DNA from: Neobacillus sp. CF12
GTDB lineage: Bacteria > Bacillota > Bacilli > Bacillales > Cytobacillaceae
Direction: 5' to 3'
Assembly (NCBI RefSeq): GCF_030348765.1
Contig: NZ_JAUCEU010000007.1
Location: 676,501-740,500, forward strand
Length of the DNA: 64,000 nt
The notes below the pieces were generated by a model. The model did not search any database and was not told the DNA's origin. It was given only the letters and a program-made list of their open reading frames with translations. The translations under genes and the position numbers were made by a program. Below are positions 43,208 to 52,689 of the stretch, piece by piece (position 1 is the stretch's first letter; every line of letters begins with the position of its first letter).

Positions 43208-43969
43208 TTACATCTCCTCCTTTTTGCCGATGATCGCGAGGAAAATTTCCTCCAATGTCGGTTGCTTCTCGATGTATTCCACTTTCGCTGGCGGGAACAT
43301 CTCTTTAAGTTCGGTAAGGGTACCGGTCGTGATGATTTTTCCGCCATGCAGGATGGCGATACGATCCGCCAGTTGTTCGGCTTCCTCCAGGTACTGTGTC
43401 GTCAGCAAGATGGTTGTGCCGCCGCCGGCAAGCTCCTTAACAGTATCCCAGACTTCAATCCGCGCTTCGGGGTCAAGCCCTGTCGTCGGTTCGTCGAGAA
43501 AAATGACTGCTGGCGTCCCGATCAGGCTCATGGCGATGTCAAGCCGGCGCTTCATCCCGCCGGAATATTTGTCAGCCCGCCGGTTTGCCGCGTCACGCAG
43601 GCTGAATCTTGCAAGCAGATTGTCGGCAACTTGAGCGGGATTGGAAACTCCCCGCAACTTGGCGATCATCAGCAGGTTTTCCCTACCTGTGAGCATGCCG
43701 TCTAAAGCTGAGAACTGCCCTGTCAGGCTGATGCACTGGCGAACATGATCCGGTTGTCGCTTGACGTCAAAGCCGCAAATACTTACTTCGCCGCCATCGG
43801 CCTTCATCAGAGTCGAGAGGATGTTGACCGTCGTCGTCTTGCCCGCTCCATTTGAACCAAGCAGCGCGAAAATTTCGCCACGACGCACCTCAAAATCTAC
43901 CCCCATTAAGACTTCCTTGTCTTTAAAGGATTTTTTTAACCCTTTTACAGAAATCGCTGCATTGCTCAT
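43208..43969 (-). CDS. ABC transporter ATPase, copy 2 (DrrA-like)
   Basis: 253 residues with Walker A GSNGAGKTT, signature YSGGMKRRLDIA and Walker B VIFLDEPTTGLDPEA. Differences from copy 1 include EVLM for EVLK, VRQC for VRQS, ENLL for ENLM, SLRD for SLTD, DKYSGG for DKFSGG and ELAGGG for ELAGRG. Both copies look functional. It abuts drrB and follows the conserved inverted repeat. Confidence 0.88.
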   Translation of the reverse strand: MSNAAISVKGLKKSFKDKEVLMGVDFEVRRGEIFALLGSNGAGKTTTVNILSTLMKADGGEVSICGFDVKRQPDHVRQCISLTGQFSALDGMLTGRENLLMIAKLRGVSNPAQVADNLLARFSLRDAANRRADKYSGGMKRRLDIAMSLIGTPAVIFLDEPTTGLDPEARIEVWDTVKELAGGGTTILLTTQYLEEAEQLADRIAILHGGKIITTGTLTELKEMFPPAKVEYIEKQPTLEEIFLAIIGKKEEM

Positions 43970-44073
43970 ACTTTTTTTCCTCCTTAAAAGTGCCTTGCGG
44001 AGCTAGATTAGTTAAACTCTACTATTAAGTCTGACTGATAATCTGTATCACTTACTACCGAGCTAAAAATATA

Positions 44074-44120
44074 ACTGAATAGTGAAGGTGGCAATCCACT
44101 TTTGTAATCAGCTATTCAGT
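44074..44120 (-). promoter_or_regulatory. Conserved inverted repeat before drrA, copy 2
   Basis: ACTGAATAG (44074-44082) and CTATTCAGT (44112-44120), the same arms and total length (47 bases) as in copy 1. The loop sequence has changed more than the arms. Confidence 0.55.
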
Positions 44121-44125
44121 CGGTA

Positions 44126-44479
44126 TTATTTATTGAATTTATTTTTTCCCAATTGCTTCTTGATACTCTGATTCAAGTCTTCACGATACTTGGCGAAATA
44201 GGTTTTAGCGTTTGCCACTAGTTCGTCTGCAAAAGACGCTACGTCGTCTCCGGTGATTTCCAGCACTTGTCTGCCTTCCGCCGCACCGGCTTCGAACAAA
44301 TCTATTAATTCATACTGAATGTGAAGCATATCCATCCCGTTGCCCGCTGAGAAATTCCACATATAGTTTTGAATTTTCTTAAATACAAACTGGTAGTCCT
44401 CTGGCAGTGCTTCAACCCGTGCCATCATCATTTTGTACTCTTTTTTATCACCAATCATTTTTTTGAACATTTCTAACAT
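44126..44479 (-). CDS. DUF1048 protein of drr operon copy 2
   Basis: 117 residues from the ATG at 44479, which has AAGGAGGAAAAAT upstream; the frame opens 45 bases earlier. MFKKMIGDKKEYKMMMARVE, LPEDYQFVFKKIQNYMW and AAEGRQVLEITGDDVASF match DUF1048. It is the orthologue of the eroded gene at 20183, not of the intact one at 20363. Confidence 0.8.
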   Translation of the reverse strand: MLEMFKKMIGDKKEYKMMMARVEALPEDYQFVFKKIQNYMWNFSAGNGMDMLHIQYELIDLFEAGAAEGRQVLEITGDDVASFADELVANAKTYFAKYREDLNQSIKKQLGKNKFNK

Positions 44480-44550
44480 GTTATTTTTCCTCCTTTTTTT
44501 ATAAAGCTGAACAAAACACTCCAAAATATCGGATAGAATATCTTATGATG

Positions 44551-44871
44551 CTAAGTTGACTTCAAGACATTGATTTTAGATGATACAAAATCCCATTTTT
44601 TCCAAAATAATTCAAGTTCCTGGCGGCCAGCCTCATTAAGTGTGTAAAACTTGCGGGGCGGCCCCATATCTGACGGTTTCTTTTCTATGTTCACCAGATT
44701 TTTCTTTTCTAATCGCACTAGGATGGTGTAGACCGTCCCTTCTACAACTTCGGTAAATCCAAGCTCATTCAGGCGCCTGGTAATCTCGTAGCCATAGGTT
44801 TCATGGCGGCTGATGATTTCCAGCACGCAGCCTTCCAGCGAACCCTTCAGCATTTCAGTTAAATTTTCCAT
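44551..44871 (-). CDS. PadR family repressor of drr operon copy 2
   Basis: 106 residues: [62 protein letters not shown]. First gene of the operon. A ten-base inverted repeat 65 bases upstream is a good operator candidate. It is more diverged from copy 1 than drrAB are, so the transporter genes were probably exchanged or converted more recently. Confidence 0.88.
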   Translation of the reverse strand: MENLTEMLKGSLEGCVLEIISRHETYGYEITRRLNELGFTEVVEGTVYTILVRLEKKNLVNIEKKPSDMGPPRKFYTLNEAGRQELELFWKKWDFVSSKINVLKST

Positions 44872-44936
44872 GTTCAGAACCTCCTCTCTTATGTCTGACT
44901 TATATGCAGTATAACTTAGTACTAAGGAACATTTTT

Positions 44937-44970
44937 ACTAAATAGCTTCTGGGAAACCACGCTATTTAGT
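44937..44970 (-). promoter_or_regulatory. Candidate PadR operator
   Basis: ACTAAATAGC (44937-44946) and GCTATTTAGT (44961-44970), perfect ten-base arms 14 bases apart, upstream of padR copy 2. The half-site ACTAAATAGC also occurs once upstream of copy 1 (about 21150). Confidence 0.6.
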
Positions 44971-45144
44971 ATTGCTTATTACAGGTACATAGTAACACCG
45001 AGTAGAAGAGGTGTCAACTATTTTTCTTAAAAATAATTTGATACCAAGATAAACGTCTATTCAACACACTTACAAATTGATATGGTATCTATTTCGCTTA
45101 CAGGAAATAAGTTGTACAAATGTTTGGACAAATAATCATATGTC

Positions 45145-45795
45145 TTAAAAGTCAATTTGCCTGCTTTTTTCAAATAACGCAGATATAGGAACGTGATCGC
45201 TATACTTTATCCAACTATCATAAGAACCTACCTCAAAATGGCTTAATCTATTTTGTATTGATACAGAAGCAAACAAATAATCAATATGAAATGGACTTGA
45301 CTTTGCTTTTCTAAAATAATGGGTCGGTCTGTTTTCCTTCCCCTGTTCTTCATTGAAAAAATGATGACAAGCACTTTCAATGCCTTTATTTTTTAGTAGT
45401 TCCACTACATCTGAGTGTGTCCCTACTCTTTTGATATAATCAAATATCTGATTACTGTTCCAATCACCAACAATGACACAGGGATTAACCAGCAAAGATT
45501 CGTATTATTTTAAAGCTAAATAGATTTGTCCTATGTAACTATTAAATTGTTTTTTTGTATTTTGAGACCAAACGGCAAGTAAAATAAATTCCTCTTCGCC
45601 AGTGACGATCAAAGGAATGATATAGCGGAATTCTTGATTATAAAGTGGATGAAGTTCAATTTGATAGGAATCATTTAAGGTCATGATGCCAATTCCCTTG
45701 TTTAAAATGTCCTAATCTAAAAATATATGAAATTGGCTCTCTCGTGGGATTCAAGGATCCTAAATCTTTTGCAAAAACGTTCCAACGATTATACA
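45145..45795 (-). pseudogene. Endonuclease/exonuclease/phosphatase family protein, disrupted
   Basis: The intact 3' frame (116 residues) has catalytic motifs CVIVGDWNSN, FHIDYLF and YSDHVPISA of the EEP (DNase I-like) fold. In the same frame upstream of a TAA (at about 45513) the sequence continues with GIGIMTLNDSYQIELHPLYN and FRYIIPLIVTGEEEFILLAV. Further 5' (ESHERANFIYF) at least one more shift is needed. The stop probably replaced a Tyr codon. The N-terminal catalytic Asn/Glu region is not clean, so the gene is dead. Confidence 0.75.
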
Positions 45796-46190
45796 ACATC
45801 ACACCCAAGGAATTTCGATAACAATACTTTACGAATGATTAAGATTTGCTTTGGCGATCCCTGTTTCCCCTACAGCAGCAACCAATCAGTGCCTGAACCT
45901 TTAATCAGCATAAATCAAGGCGTGAATCCAAGAATTCAGACCTTAATTTATTTACTTATTTAAATTCTTTCTTTTGTCGAGATCTTCCTAACCAAGGAAA
46001 TTTGGATCTCCAATTACACTTTTTTCTTCAAATTTTGTAACGGTTACCTCTGCCTTATCAACTATAATGTGTGATTTCATCTTTGTAAATTTTAATTTGG
46101 CTAGAAATTATGGATGAAATGGCAAAATCATCTGGAGTTAGGGTAAAATTAATAGTAGTACATATAGAACTTTAAGTTGGGAGAATGCAC

Positions 46191-47162
46191 ATGGAAAATG
46201 GAGAATCATTACTGGTTTCATGGCTTAGAGATAGCAAGAACTGCCAAATCACACAAACTCACTGGAAGGTTTCATCTAGTTCGTGGGTATTACATAACGA
46301 GGATAACATCGAGGAAGTGATGACTTCTTTACACGAGTTCTTTATTGAACGATTAAACTATACCATTTTTAGTAATATGAAATCCTTTTTGAAATCACTA
46401 CAACGCAGTGAAATTGATGTGTTGGGTATGGAAATCCTGTCTGGAACAGAATCAAATCTTTATGCAATCAACGCTGATTTTAATGAGGTGGGACTCCATT
46501 CTAAAAACAACAGTTCTATAATAGAAAGAATTTCAATCGATATGATACGGACGGCAATGTTAATCCATGGTTTTTATAACCTCTCAAAAGGGACAATCAT
46601 CTTTGCAGCGCCTAAAATAAATCAAACACTTATAGAACCTCTGACGAATGCGGTAAAAGTGCTAAATGAAATTTTCAAAGTCTTTGGATATCAATTTACC
46701 TTTATTCTTTATTTAAATGAAGAATTTAATAACCAAATACTCAGCCCCACTGCAAAAGTTGGATCACAAGCGAGAATTGGGATTTCAAATAATCCTGCCA
46801 TCGGTGCAACAAAAAATGAGGAGTATTTTAGAAAAGTTCAGGCCAATAATCGGCTGATAGAAATTGGATTGCTCGTACGTTCGGTTATTCGGAACCTAGC
46901 AGTAACTAGACAATTAACAGATGAAATGATTCAACGATTGTTAGATAAGAGGTACTCGAAGGGAACCTTTGACCTAAATTACCCGCTGCTAAAGAATATC
47001 GATAAAGAAAAATTCTTAGTGGATCCTAAGAACATAGAATATGATCGGTATTCAAGTAGTCTTTATACCATTAATGATGGAGATTATCTAATCTGTAAAG
47101 AATGGAATGACGATCAGCGGATGTTGTTTTTAAACTGGTTTGAACAATTGATGGTAAAGTGA
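46191..47162 (+). CDS. Hypothetical protein, 323 residues
   Basis: The ATG at 46191 follows GGGAGA at proper spacing (an earlier ATG at 46185 is too close). The protein is soluble. The N-terminus SLLVSWLRDSKNCQITQTHW, a middle GTESNLYAINADFNEVGLHS and a C-terminal DGDYLICKEWNDDQRMLFLN look well conserved and domain-like, but I do not recognise a family. Alternation of helices and strands would suit a nuclease-like or phage-related protein, which I cannot show. It ends at a strong terminator. Confidence 0.6.
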   Translation: MENGESLLVSWLRDSKNCQITQTHWKVSSSSWVLHNEDNIEEVMTSLHEFFIERLNYTIFSNMKSFLKSLQRSEIDVLGMEILSGTESNLYAINADFNEVGLHSKNNSSIIERISIDMIRTAMLIHGFYNLSKGTIIFAAPKINQTLIEPLTNAVKVLNEIFKVFGYQFTFILYLNEEFNNQILSPTAKVGSQARIGISNNPAIGATKNEEYFRKVQANNRLIEIGLLVRSVIRNLAVTRQLTDEMIQRLLDKRYSKGTFDLNYPLLKNIDKEKFLVDPKNIEYDRYSSSLYTINDGDYLICKEWNDDQRMLFLNWFEQLMVK

Positions 47163-47208
47163 GTAATTAAAGATTTATGTGATTACGGATATTAGAATTT
47201 TATAATTT

Positions 47209-47257
47209 AAAAAAAGCCTAATTTTTCGGTGTTGTAACCGAGTAATTAGGCTTTTCT
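47209..47257 (+). terminator. Terminator
   Basis: AAGCCTAATTTTTCGG and CCGAGTAATTAGGCTT followed by TTCTTGC. It overlaps the 3' end of the short minus-strand gene at 47246. Confidence 0.8.
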
Positions 47258-47329
47258 TGCTTCATAATCACTTGTCTTATGCGTAGACTCCTCATGTCCA
47301 AGTCCAAATAATTTCAATATCCAACTCAT
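47246..47329 (-). CDS. Short protein, 27 residues
   Basis: ATG at 47329 with CAGGGGACTAGT before it encodes SWILKLFGLGHEESTHKTSD and YEARKA. An amphipathic aromatic N-terminus and polar tail. The stop lies inside the terminator hairpin of the convergent gene. Possibly a real small protein; no homologue recalled. Confidence 0.35.
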   Translation of the reverse strand: MSWILKLFGLGHEESTHKTSDYEARKA

Positions 47330-47407
47330 ACTAGTCCCCTGTGCGTTAAAGAGTTAGTTTATCAGGGGACTGCCCCAGATGTCCCGTATAGTAAAGTAAA
47401 AAGAATA

Positions 47408-47584
47408 TTATTTGGTGGTTAATTTTTCCATTATTTCTTCATAAGTTTCTATAGTTTTGTATTTGCATATAGTAAAACCCAGGGTTGTTGTTATGCAATT
47501 TCCTCTTACATCCGCTATTAACAAGGTGTTAATCAGTATTTTTTCTTTTGACTTCTTATCAGTTACTTCAATAAATGAATTCAT
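47408..47584 (-). CDS. Short FlbD-like or unknown protein, 58 residues
   Basis: ATG at 47584 with GAGGAGGAATT upstream. The sequence SFIEVTDKKSKEKILINTLL, IADVRGNCITTTLGFTICK and TIETYEEIMEKLT has the beta-strand then ESYEEI-type helix pattern of small FlbD-like proteins. Function not known. Confidence 0.6.
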   Translation of the reverse strand: MNSFIEVTDKKSKEKILINTLLIADVRGNCITTTLGFTICKYKTIETYEEIMEKLTTK

Positions 47585-47796
47585 ATAAATTCCTCCTCAA
47601 ATGTTATTTGCAGCTTCCCTTCAAAATATGATTTTCCAATCTCTATTACTATATTGCCTATCACTATTATACTTTACATCTTGGAATTTATAAAAAAGCT
47701 ACAATCTATACGAAAACAGCCAAGGGATTTAATCTTTATATGCGTAGAGAACTTCAAAAAATTCCATAGTGAAGATTTGCCTTTCTTTTTATGTGA

Positions 47797-47838
47797 AAAA
47801 GCCTAATCCTCTTAATTTTTACCGAGGAATTAGGCTTA
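47797..47838. terminator. Terminator
   Basis: AAGCCTAATCCTC and GAGGAATTAGGCTT stem; minus strand continues TTTTTCAC. It is 100 bases after the end of the Rrf2 fragment. Confidence 0.7.
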
Positions 47839-47942
47839 TAGTCTTCCGCAATATTGGCGGTATAACATTTCTATTTAATAGTACCGATGTACTGTTAGCA
47901 ATCAATGTTTAATTTCTCAAATATATCAGCATGGCACTTATT

Positions 47943-48209
47943 TCATTCTCTATTTTTATAATCCAGTAAATCTTGTATTGTATATTCATTCAACTCATGT
48001 TGAAAACACTTTCCAGCTTTATCAATGATCTGAGAGATAAATAATTCTACTCCCGTAGAAGGAACTGTATAAAATGGAGTTGTTGAAGTATCACCTAAGG
48101 CTTGATAAACATCCTTTACCGTTATTTCTTCAGGTGAAATATTGATCATATATCCCCCATATCTTCCTTCATAAGAAGTCACATCAGCTACAATGGTTGA
48201 TGAATCCAT
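47943..48209 (-). pseudogene. Rrf2-family regulator, C-terminal half only
   Basis: 88 residues: EGRYGGYMINISPEEITVKD is the Rrf2 wing (usually GxxGGY-L-P-EI-L-DV), and the tail CFQHELNEYTIQDLL matches the dimer helix. The N-terminal winged-helix part that binds DNA is missing: the frame starts inside the adjacent hydrolase fragment on the opposite strand. Dead gene. Confidence 0.7.
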
Positions 48210-49033
48210 TTTATTAACTGATGAAGTGATTGTTGGCCCTGATGCTAACCCATTGCGATTAAGAATTTATCGTCCAAAATCAAATAATGAAACATTACCT
48301 GTTTTGTATTGGATACATGGTGGCGGTTATATCGTAGGATCAGTTGAAGATAATGATGATCTTTGTATGAAATTCGTAAAAGAAGCCGGCTGTGTGGTTG
48401 TTTCTGTAGATTACCGATTAGCTCCCTCCCGAGAATCCTTATCCTGCGCCAATTGAAGATTGTTATGCAGGTTTAAAATGGGTTGCTGATCATGCGGAGT
48501 CATTAAACATTGATCCAAACCGAATTGGTGTTGCAGGTGCAAGTGCTGGCGGAGGATTAACTGCCGCATTGACGTTGTTGGCACGTGATCGTAAATATCC
48601 TTCTATTTGTTTTCAAATGCCACTCTATCCAATGATAGATGACCGAAATAATACACCTTCTGCCAATGAAATAAAAGAGGGAATGATTTGGAATCAAAAG
48701 ACAAACGAAGCCGGCTGTAAAATGTACTTAGGAGATTTATATGGAACGGATGATATCCCTTCCTATGCAGCCCCTGCTAGTGCGGAGGATTATAGCCTTT
48801 TACAATACACGTACACTTGTGTAGGTCAATTAGATCCTTTCCGTAGTGAAACACTAACATATGTAACCAAACTTGCAGAAGCTGGTGTTGATGTCGAGTT
48901 TTACTTATATCCTGGAGCCTATCACGGTTTCGAGGCGATAAGTCCTAACGCCGCTCTATCTGTTCGAGCTATGGCCGAATATGTAAAAGCAGTTAAGATA
49001 GGTTTCGATAGAGTTTCTAAGGTTAAAGTATAA
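48193..49033 (+). pseudogene. Alpha/beta hydrolase (HSL-type esterase), frameshifted and 5'-truncated
   Basis: HSL-family motifs are all present: oxyanion loop YWIHGGGYIVG, nucleophile elbow GVAGASAGGG, Asp in CVGQLDPF and His in YPGAYHGFEA. A 4-base tandem duplication (GCTCC-CTCC-CGAG, near 48421-48434) shifts the frame; without it LAPENPYPAPIEDCYAGLKW is restored. About 40 N-terminal residues are missing at the junction with the Rrf2 fragment. The enzyme hydrolysed small esters in its intact form. Confidence 0.85.
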
Positions 49034-49046
49034 ATATTTTTAAAAG

Positions 49047-49084
49047 AAACACTCACAATAGAATCATTTGTGAGTGTTTTCCTT
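49047..49084 (+). terminator. Terminator after the hydrolase
   Basis: AAACACTCACAA-tagaatca-TTGTGAGTGTTT followed by TCCTTT. Confidence 0.8.
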
Positions 49085-49127
49085 TACTAACCTGTCTACC
49101 GAGGAAATAATTCTCAGCCCATACCGT

Positions 49128-49835
49128 TTATTGTTTCACTGGACCATAAAAAGGATTTTTAGTAATATCCGTAATAAAATCAATTGTTTTCGCTTGATAC
49201 ATTTTATTTTTGTATTCATAGACAAGAATAATATCTCCAATAGCCATTGCAGGGGATATTTGTCCGCTTACTCTGACCATAAGAGTATTGTTCATTACTT
49301 CATAATCAATAATGCTCCCAAAGCCAATATCATCAAATAAGTTTTCAGGTTTGATATCAAAAAGAGTAATATCAACTTTATACTCCCTATCCGCTATATG
49401 GATTTCTGCTTCTTCATTCGATAGCTTTGTCTTTACGTTTTTATAAATGATAGCTAAAGGATTATCTACAATCACTTCTGTTAGTCGATTGTCAATTGTG
49501 TGAAAAACATGAACATCTTCCATTAGGACACCTGTACCATGCCCTGTGTTCAAGGTAATGACTAGCTCTTTCTTTTGGTCCTTGTTGATGTCTTCATAGA
49601 AAATTTGTGGAGCGTAGGTAGGACTTGTTTCACTATTCCAAAAAGGTCTTGTGTAAATACCCCCTTTGAAATCAATTTTAAATCCTCTATATAAACCATT
49701 CATTTTTCTACCGTAAAGAGTTATATTTTCTTTTTTGTTCTGACTAACCATTTCATAGCCTTCAATTTCTGCATCTGCAATAATAGGAGTCATCATCAAA
49801 AGAAACCCTATTAGTAAACTGACAGTAGTTTTCAT
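49128..49835 (-). CDS. Secreted protein with FG-GAP/VCBS-like segment
   Basis: 235 residues from the ATG at 49835 (GAGGTG seven bases upstream; the frame opens three codons earlier). N-terminal signal peptide KTTVSLLIGFLLMMTPIIAD with likely cleavage after ADA. EDINKDQKKELVITLNTGHG resembles the calcium-binding FG-GAP turn (DxNxDxxxEL). Similar Bacillus secreted proteins are of unknown role, possibly cell-wall associated. Monocistronic. Confidence 0.65.
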   Translation of the reverse strand: MKTTVSLLIGFLLMMTPIIADAEIEGYEMVSQNKKENITLYGRKMNGLYRGFKIDFKGGIYTRPFWNSETSPTYAPQIFYEDINKDQKKELVITLNTGHGTGVLMEDVHVFHTIDNRLTEVIVDNPLAIIYKNVKTKLSNEEAEIHIADREYKVDITLFDIKPENLFDDIGFGSIIDYEVMNNTLMVRVSGQISPAMAIGDIILVYEYKNKMYQAKTIDFITDITKNPFYGPVKQ

Positions 49836-50110
49836 AGGCAACACCTCATTTTAGTGTTCCCTACCATACATTCTACTACCATTACCAATAGTGAAAAAAA
49901 TTCAGTTATTGTATTAACATGAAGGTAAAACTCCATATTCCATCTACATCCTGTATCATTTGATAATATTACTTTCCTTTCAAGTTCGTAAACTCTATAT
50001 GTCCATTTATAGATCCAGTTTTGATGAATTCCCCTTCAAGTAGACCCGGATATTCTAAAGGGGAAAGTCCAGCATTTTAATAAATTGGAATGTTGACATC
50101 AATGTGTTAG

Positions 50111-50302
50111 AAAAATAAGCGGAGAAATTCCGGCTAAACTTGGAAAACCTTATAAAAACTTAAAAATAAGCGGACTATTTCCGGTTATACGCTCTGAATC
50201 TATGAAATTTGCCTATTTTAGAGCAGTTAACCGGAATATCTCCGCCTATTTCAGCTTCTTAAGCTTCCTATTTTTACAATAGCCGGAAATTCTCCGCCTA
50301 TG
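50111..50302. repeat. Four-copy inverted repeat cluster
   Basis: Two direct copies of AATAAGCGGA-(GAAA/CTAT)-TTCCGG (50111 and 50162) and two inverted ones, CCGGAATATCTCCGCCTATT (50229) and CCGGAAATTCTCCGCCTA (50283). Each copy is itself a partial palindrome, and the cluster can form a large cruciform. It lies between convergent-free genes and looks like a mobile palindromic repeat family. Confidence 0.8.
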
Positions 50303-50345
50303 AACTCTCAAACCTACACGGAAATCAACAATAAGGTTATTACGA

Positions 50346-50792
50346 TCATTCTGAAACCTTCTTCACGAAAAACGCTGAATTCTCCAACACTGAAAATCCA
50401 TTTTTTTGATAAAAATGATAAGCCGGGACGTTCTTTTCAGTAGCTAACGTAATATGCTGAACATCTTCAGCTTTCAATCTATCATTCATTAGGGTAAGAA
50501 AAGTACTACCTGCACCTTTACTTTGCATTTTCCTCGAAATGAAAAATTCCTTAATAAAATATTCTCGGCCTTCCCACCAGTTAAAAATGTAACCTAATGA
50601 GCAGCCAATTAACTCTTCTTTTTCATCAAATAAAGCGAATGAGAGCGAGTTAATATTCTCTGTTAAATCTTTCATATAGCGGTCTAATTGTTCTCTATTC
50701 CACTTATCAAACCAAGGTTCATTTGAGAATACATCTAAAAATAATTTTTTCATTTCCTCGTAATCACTTTTTCTTAAAATGCTTACCTTCAT
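50346..50792 (-). CDS. GNAT N-acetyltransferase
   Basis: 148 residues. Acetyl-CoA loop SRKMQSKGAGSTFLTLM (Q-x-x-G-x-G/A pattern) and the C-terminal VPAYHFYQKNGF are standard GNAT features. The start NEPWFDKWNREQLDRYMKDL resembles aminoglycoside 6'-acetyltransferase-like proteins, but the substrate is not predictable. Monocistronic. Confidence 0.85.
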   Translation of the reverse strand: MKVSILRKSDYEEMKKLFLDVFSNEPWFDKWNREQLDRYMKDLTENINSLSFALFDEKEELIGCSLGYIFNWWEGREYFIKEFFISRKMQSKGAGSTFLTLMNDRLKAEDVQHITLATEKNVPAYHFYQKNGFSVLENSAFFVKKVSE

Positions 50793-51002
50793 AAAATTGA
50801 TCCTCTTTCATCCTTATTTTAGAATCTTGTTTTTTTATCTCAATATATAGCCATGCATGGTAATTTGAGTTACTTACGGATAGTAAAGATAAGGTTCCAT
50901 GCTGCTTAAGTGTTTACTAACAAGGTTACACCAAGATCGTCCAGATTTACAAGGTTAAGGATTTTGAAAAATTTAAATACTAAATTTTAGTCAATAACAA
51001 AT

Positions 51003-51026
51003 AAGAGCTCACACAAATGAGCTCTT
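51003..51026. terminator. Terminator
   Basis: AAGAGCTCA-cacaaa-TGAGCTCTT. It stands 65 bases after the NhaC fragment. Confidence 0.65.
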
Positions 51027-51090
51027 TACATGTAATTTTTTGTTAACTCTAGACAACACATGACTTTAAGGTGCTGGTAATCTCCCTCCT

Positions 51091-51828
51091 CTACATGACA
51101 GCACTATGGTTTGTCTGTTCTTGAGGATTGTTAACTGGTTGCCCTTCTGAGCCTTCAAATTGGCGTCCCCACCCCGTTATGACCGAGAATAATAGAACCA
51201 AGAACAGTACCATGCAATAAATCATTCCGCTGCTGACTTGAGTTAGTGTTAGCGGTGTAATAAAATCATAGCCTTCCGATAATAAGGCACCGAGAAAGAC
51301 AAAAACACTTAAGAACGGGATGACCAGCACGATGGCATTCGCAAAACCATCAAGTAAATTGGCACGGCGGTAAGGATGGAGACCAACACGTTTGCCAATC
51401 TCATTCTGTACCTTTCCAAATGTAGTCATTGATGCACTGGTCACACCACCGAAGATTAAAGTGGTAAAAGAGATACCTAACATCATAGCAAACTCAGCAC
51501 CGCGGACACTTCTGCCCATTTTGCTGTTAAGGATGCCATTTGTGACTTTTTCAAGTACACCTGCACCGTTGAGCACACCCATGATACCGTAAACGGAAAT
51601 GACCAGAGTGACCGTGGCCATCATGGAGCTAATCCCGCCCGTTAGGAATCCTGCCGGAGCGCCATCTGCAACGGAAATGACATTGTCAAAGGTTAAGAGG
51701 TAAAATGCTAGACCTGTGATTGTTCCTAAAACGATACCTATCGTAATCGCTTTATAGATTTGTGAATGGAATTCTATACTTCTATACAAATAAAATCCCT
51801 TCCGAGAGACAATAACATACTTGCTCAC
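51091..51828 (-). pseudogene. NhaC-family Na+/H+ antiporter, 3' half
   Basis: 245 residues with about six helices. GILNSKMGRSVRGAEFAMML and LHPYRRANLLDGFANAIVLV match the C-terminal half of NhaC antiporters, normally about 450 residues. The first 15 residues (SKYVIVSRKGFYLYR) do not fit and come from the truncation point. Half a transporter is unlikely to work. The C-terminal tail QPVNNPQEQTNHSAVM is soluble. Confidence 0.7.
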
Positions 51829-51859
51829 AAAAGAGATTCTAGAAATTCATTTTTTGGGT

Positions 51860-52435
51860 TCATTCCATTGAGTTTAATTCTTTTAGCATATGACTGGAAT
51901 AAGTTTTACAAAATTCCATGACGGTTTCCACCATCACAACAGAAGCATATTCCATAAAGTTAATCGTAAATTCCCGGTTATTCGGATGTAGGAAAGTTCC
52001 AATAAAATCAATGACCATGTCGTTAACTAGCTTGCTATTACAGTAAACGAATTCACCATGTGTTACTTGCTCTTCCATCGTTGATCCTTTGTAGACAAGT
52101 TCCTTAAAACGAGGCATATTTTCAGCAAAGAAATTAGTTTCCTTTACTAGTTTAGGAACCTCTAACATGGCTTGTTGAAAGCTTTCTTGTGTCATAAACT
52201 TTTCTTCTTCCACACAGAACTTTAATAAAGAAAGGGCGCGGTTTGTGTTTTCGAATAGAAAGGTTACGTTTCTTAAAAGCGTATCTAGATAGTTTTCCGG
52301 TGATCCTGAGTTTTCTCTCATATCGACTAATACTTTTTTAAGGTTGTTGGAAAGCTCATCCTTTTTCCAATGGGGCTGGTTTATAACAGCACCTAAAACC
52401 CCTGCTGTATGTTTGTTTAACAGTTCTTTTGACAA
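51860..52435 (-). CDS. Helical protein, unknown
   Basis: 191 residues, no membrane helix, all-helical by pattern. MSKELLNKHTAGVLGAVINQ, then RNVTFLFENTNRALSLLKFC and NREFTINFMEYASVVMVETV. It lacks a DNA-binding motif although the size and C-terminal half recall TetR ligand domains. It lies 31 bases upstream of the NhaC remnant in the same direction. Not recognised. Confidence 0.5.
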   Translation of the reverse strand: MSKELLNKHTAGVLGAVINQPHWKKDELSNNLKKVLVDMRENSGSPENYLDTLLRNVTFLFENTNRALSLLKFCVEEEKFMTQESFQQAMLEVPKLVKETNFFAENMPRFKELVYKGSTMEEQVTHGEFVYCNSKLVNDMVIDFIGTFLHPNNREFTINFMEYASVVMVETVMEFCKTYSSHMLKELNSME

Positions 52436-52586
52436 TACTTTTCTCTCCTATAAAATCAGATTACAATACTAATTCGACAAAATCCTAAGAGTTTCCTTTT
52501 AGTTACCGACACTTTTTAAGGAATCATTTCTTAGAGTGTGGTTGTTGAGTCATTTAAACTGTACGAATGGACATTATACGTGGAAT

Positions 52587-52615
52587 AAAAATAGCCATCG
52601 ATTTGATGGCTATTT
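52587..52615. terminator. Bidirectional terminator
   Basis: AAAATAGCCATC-gattt-GATGGCTATTTT. Confidence 0.8.
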
Positions 52616-52689
52616 TCGGCATTTCCAATTCCAAGTAATAAACTTAACCGTAACAACTATTACGTGGTTATCGTAAAAATTTCACCAAT

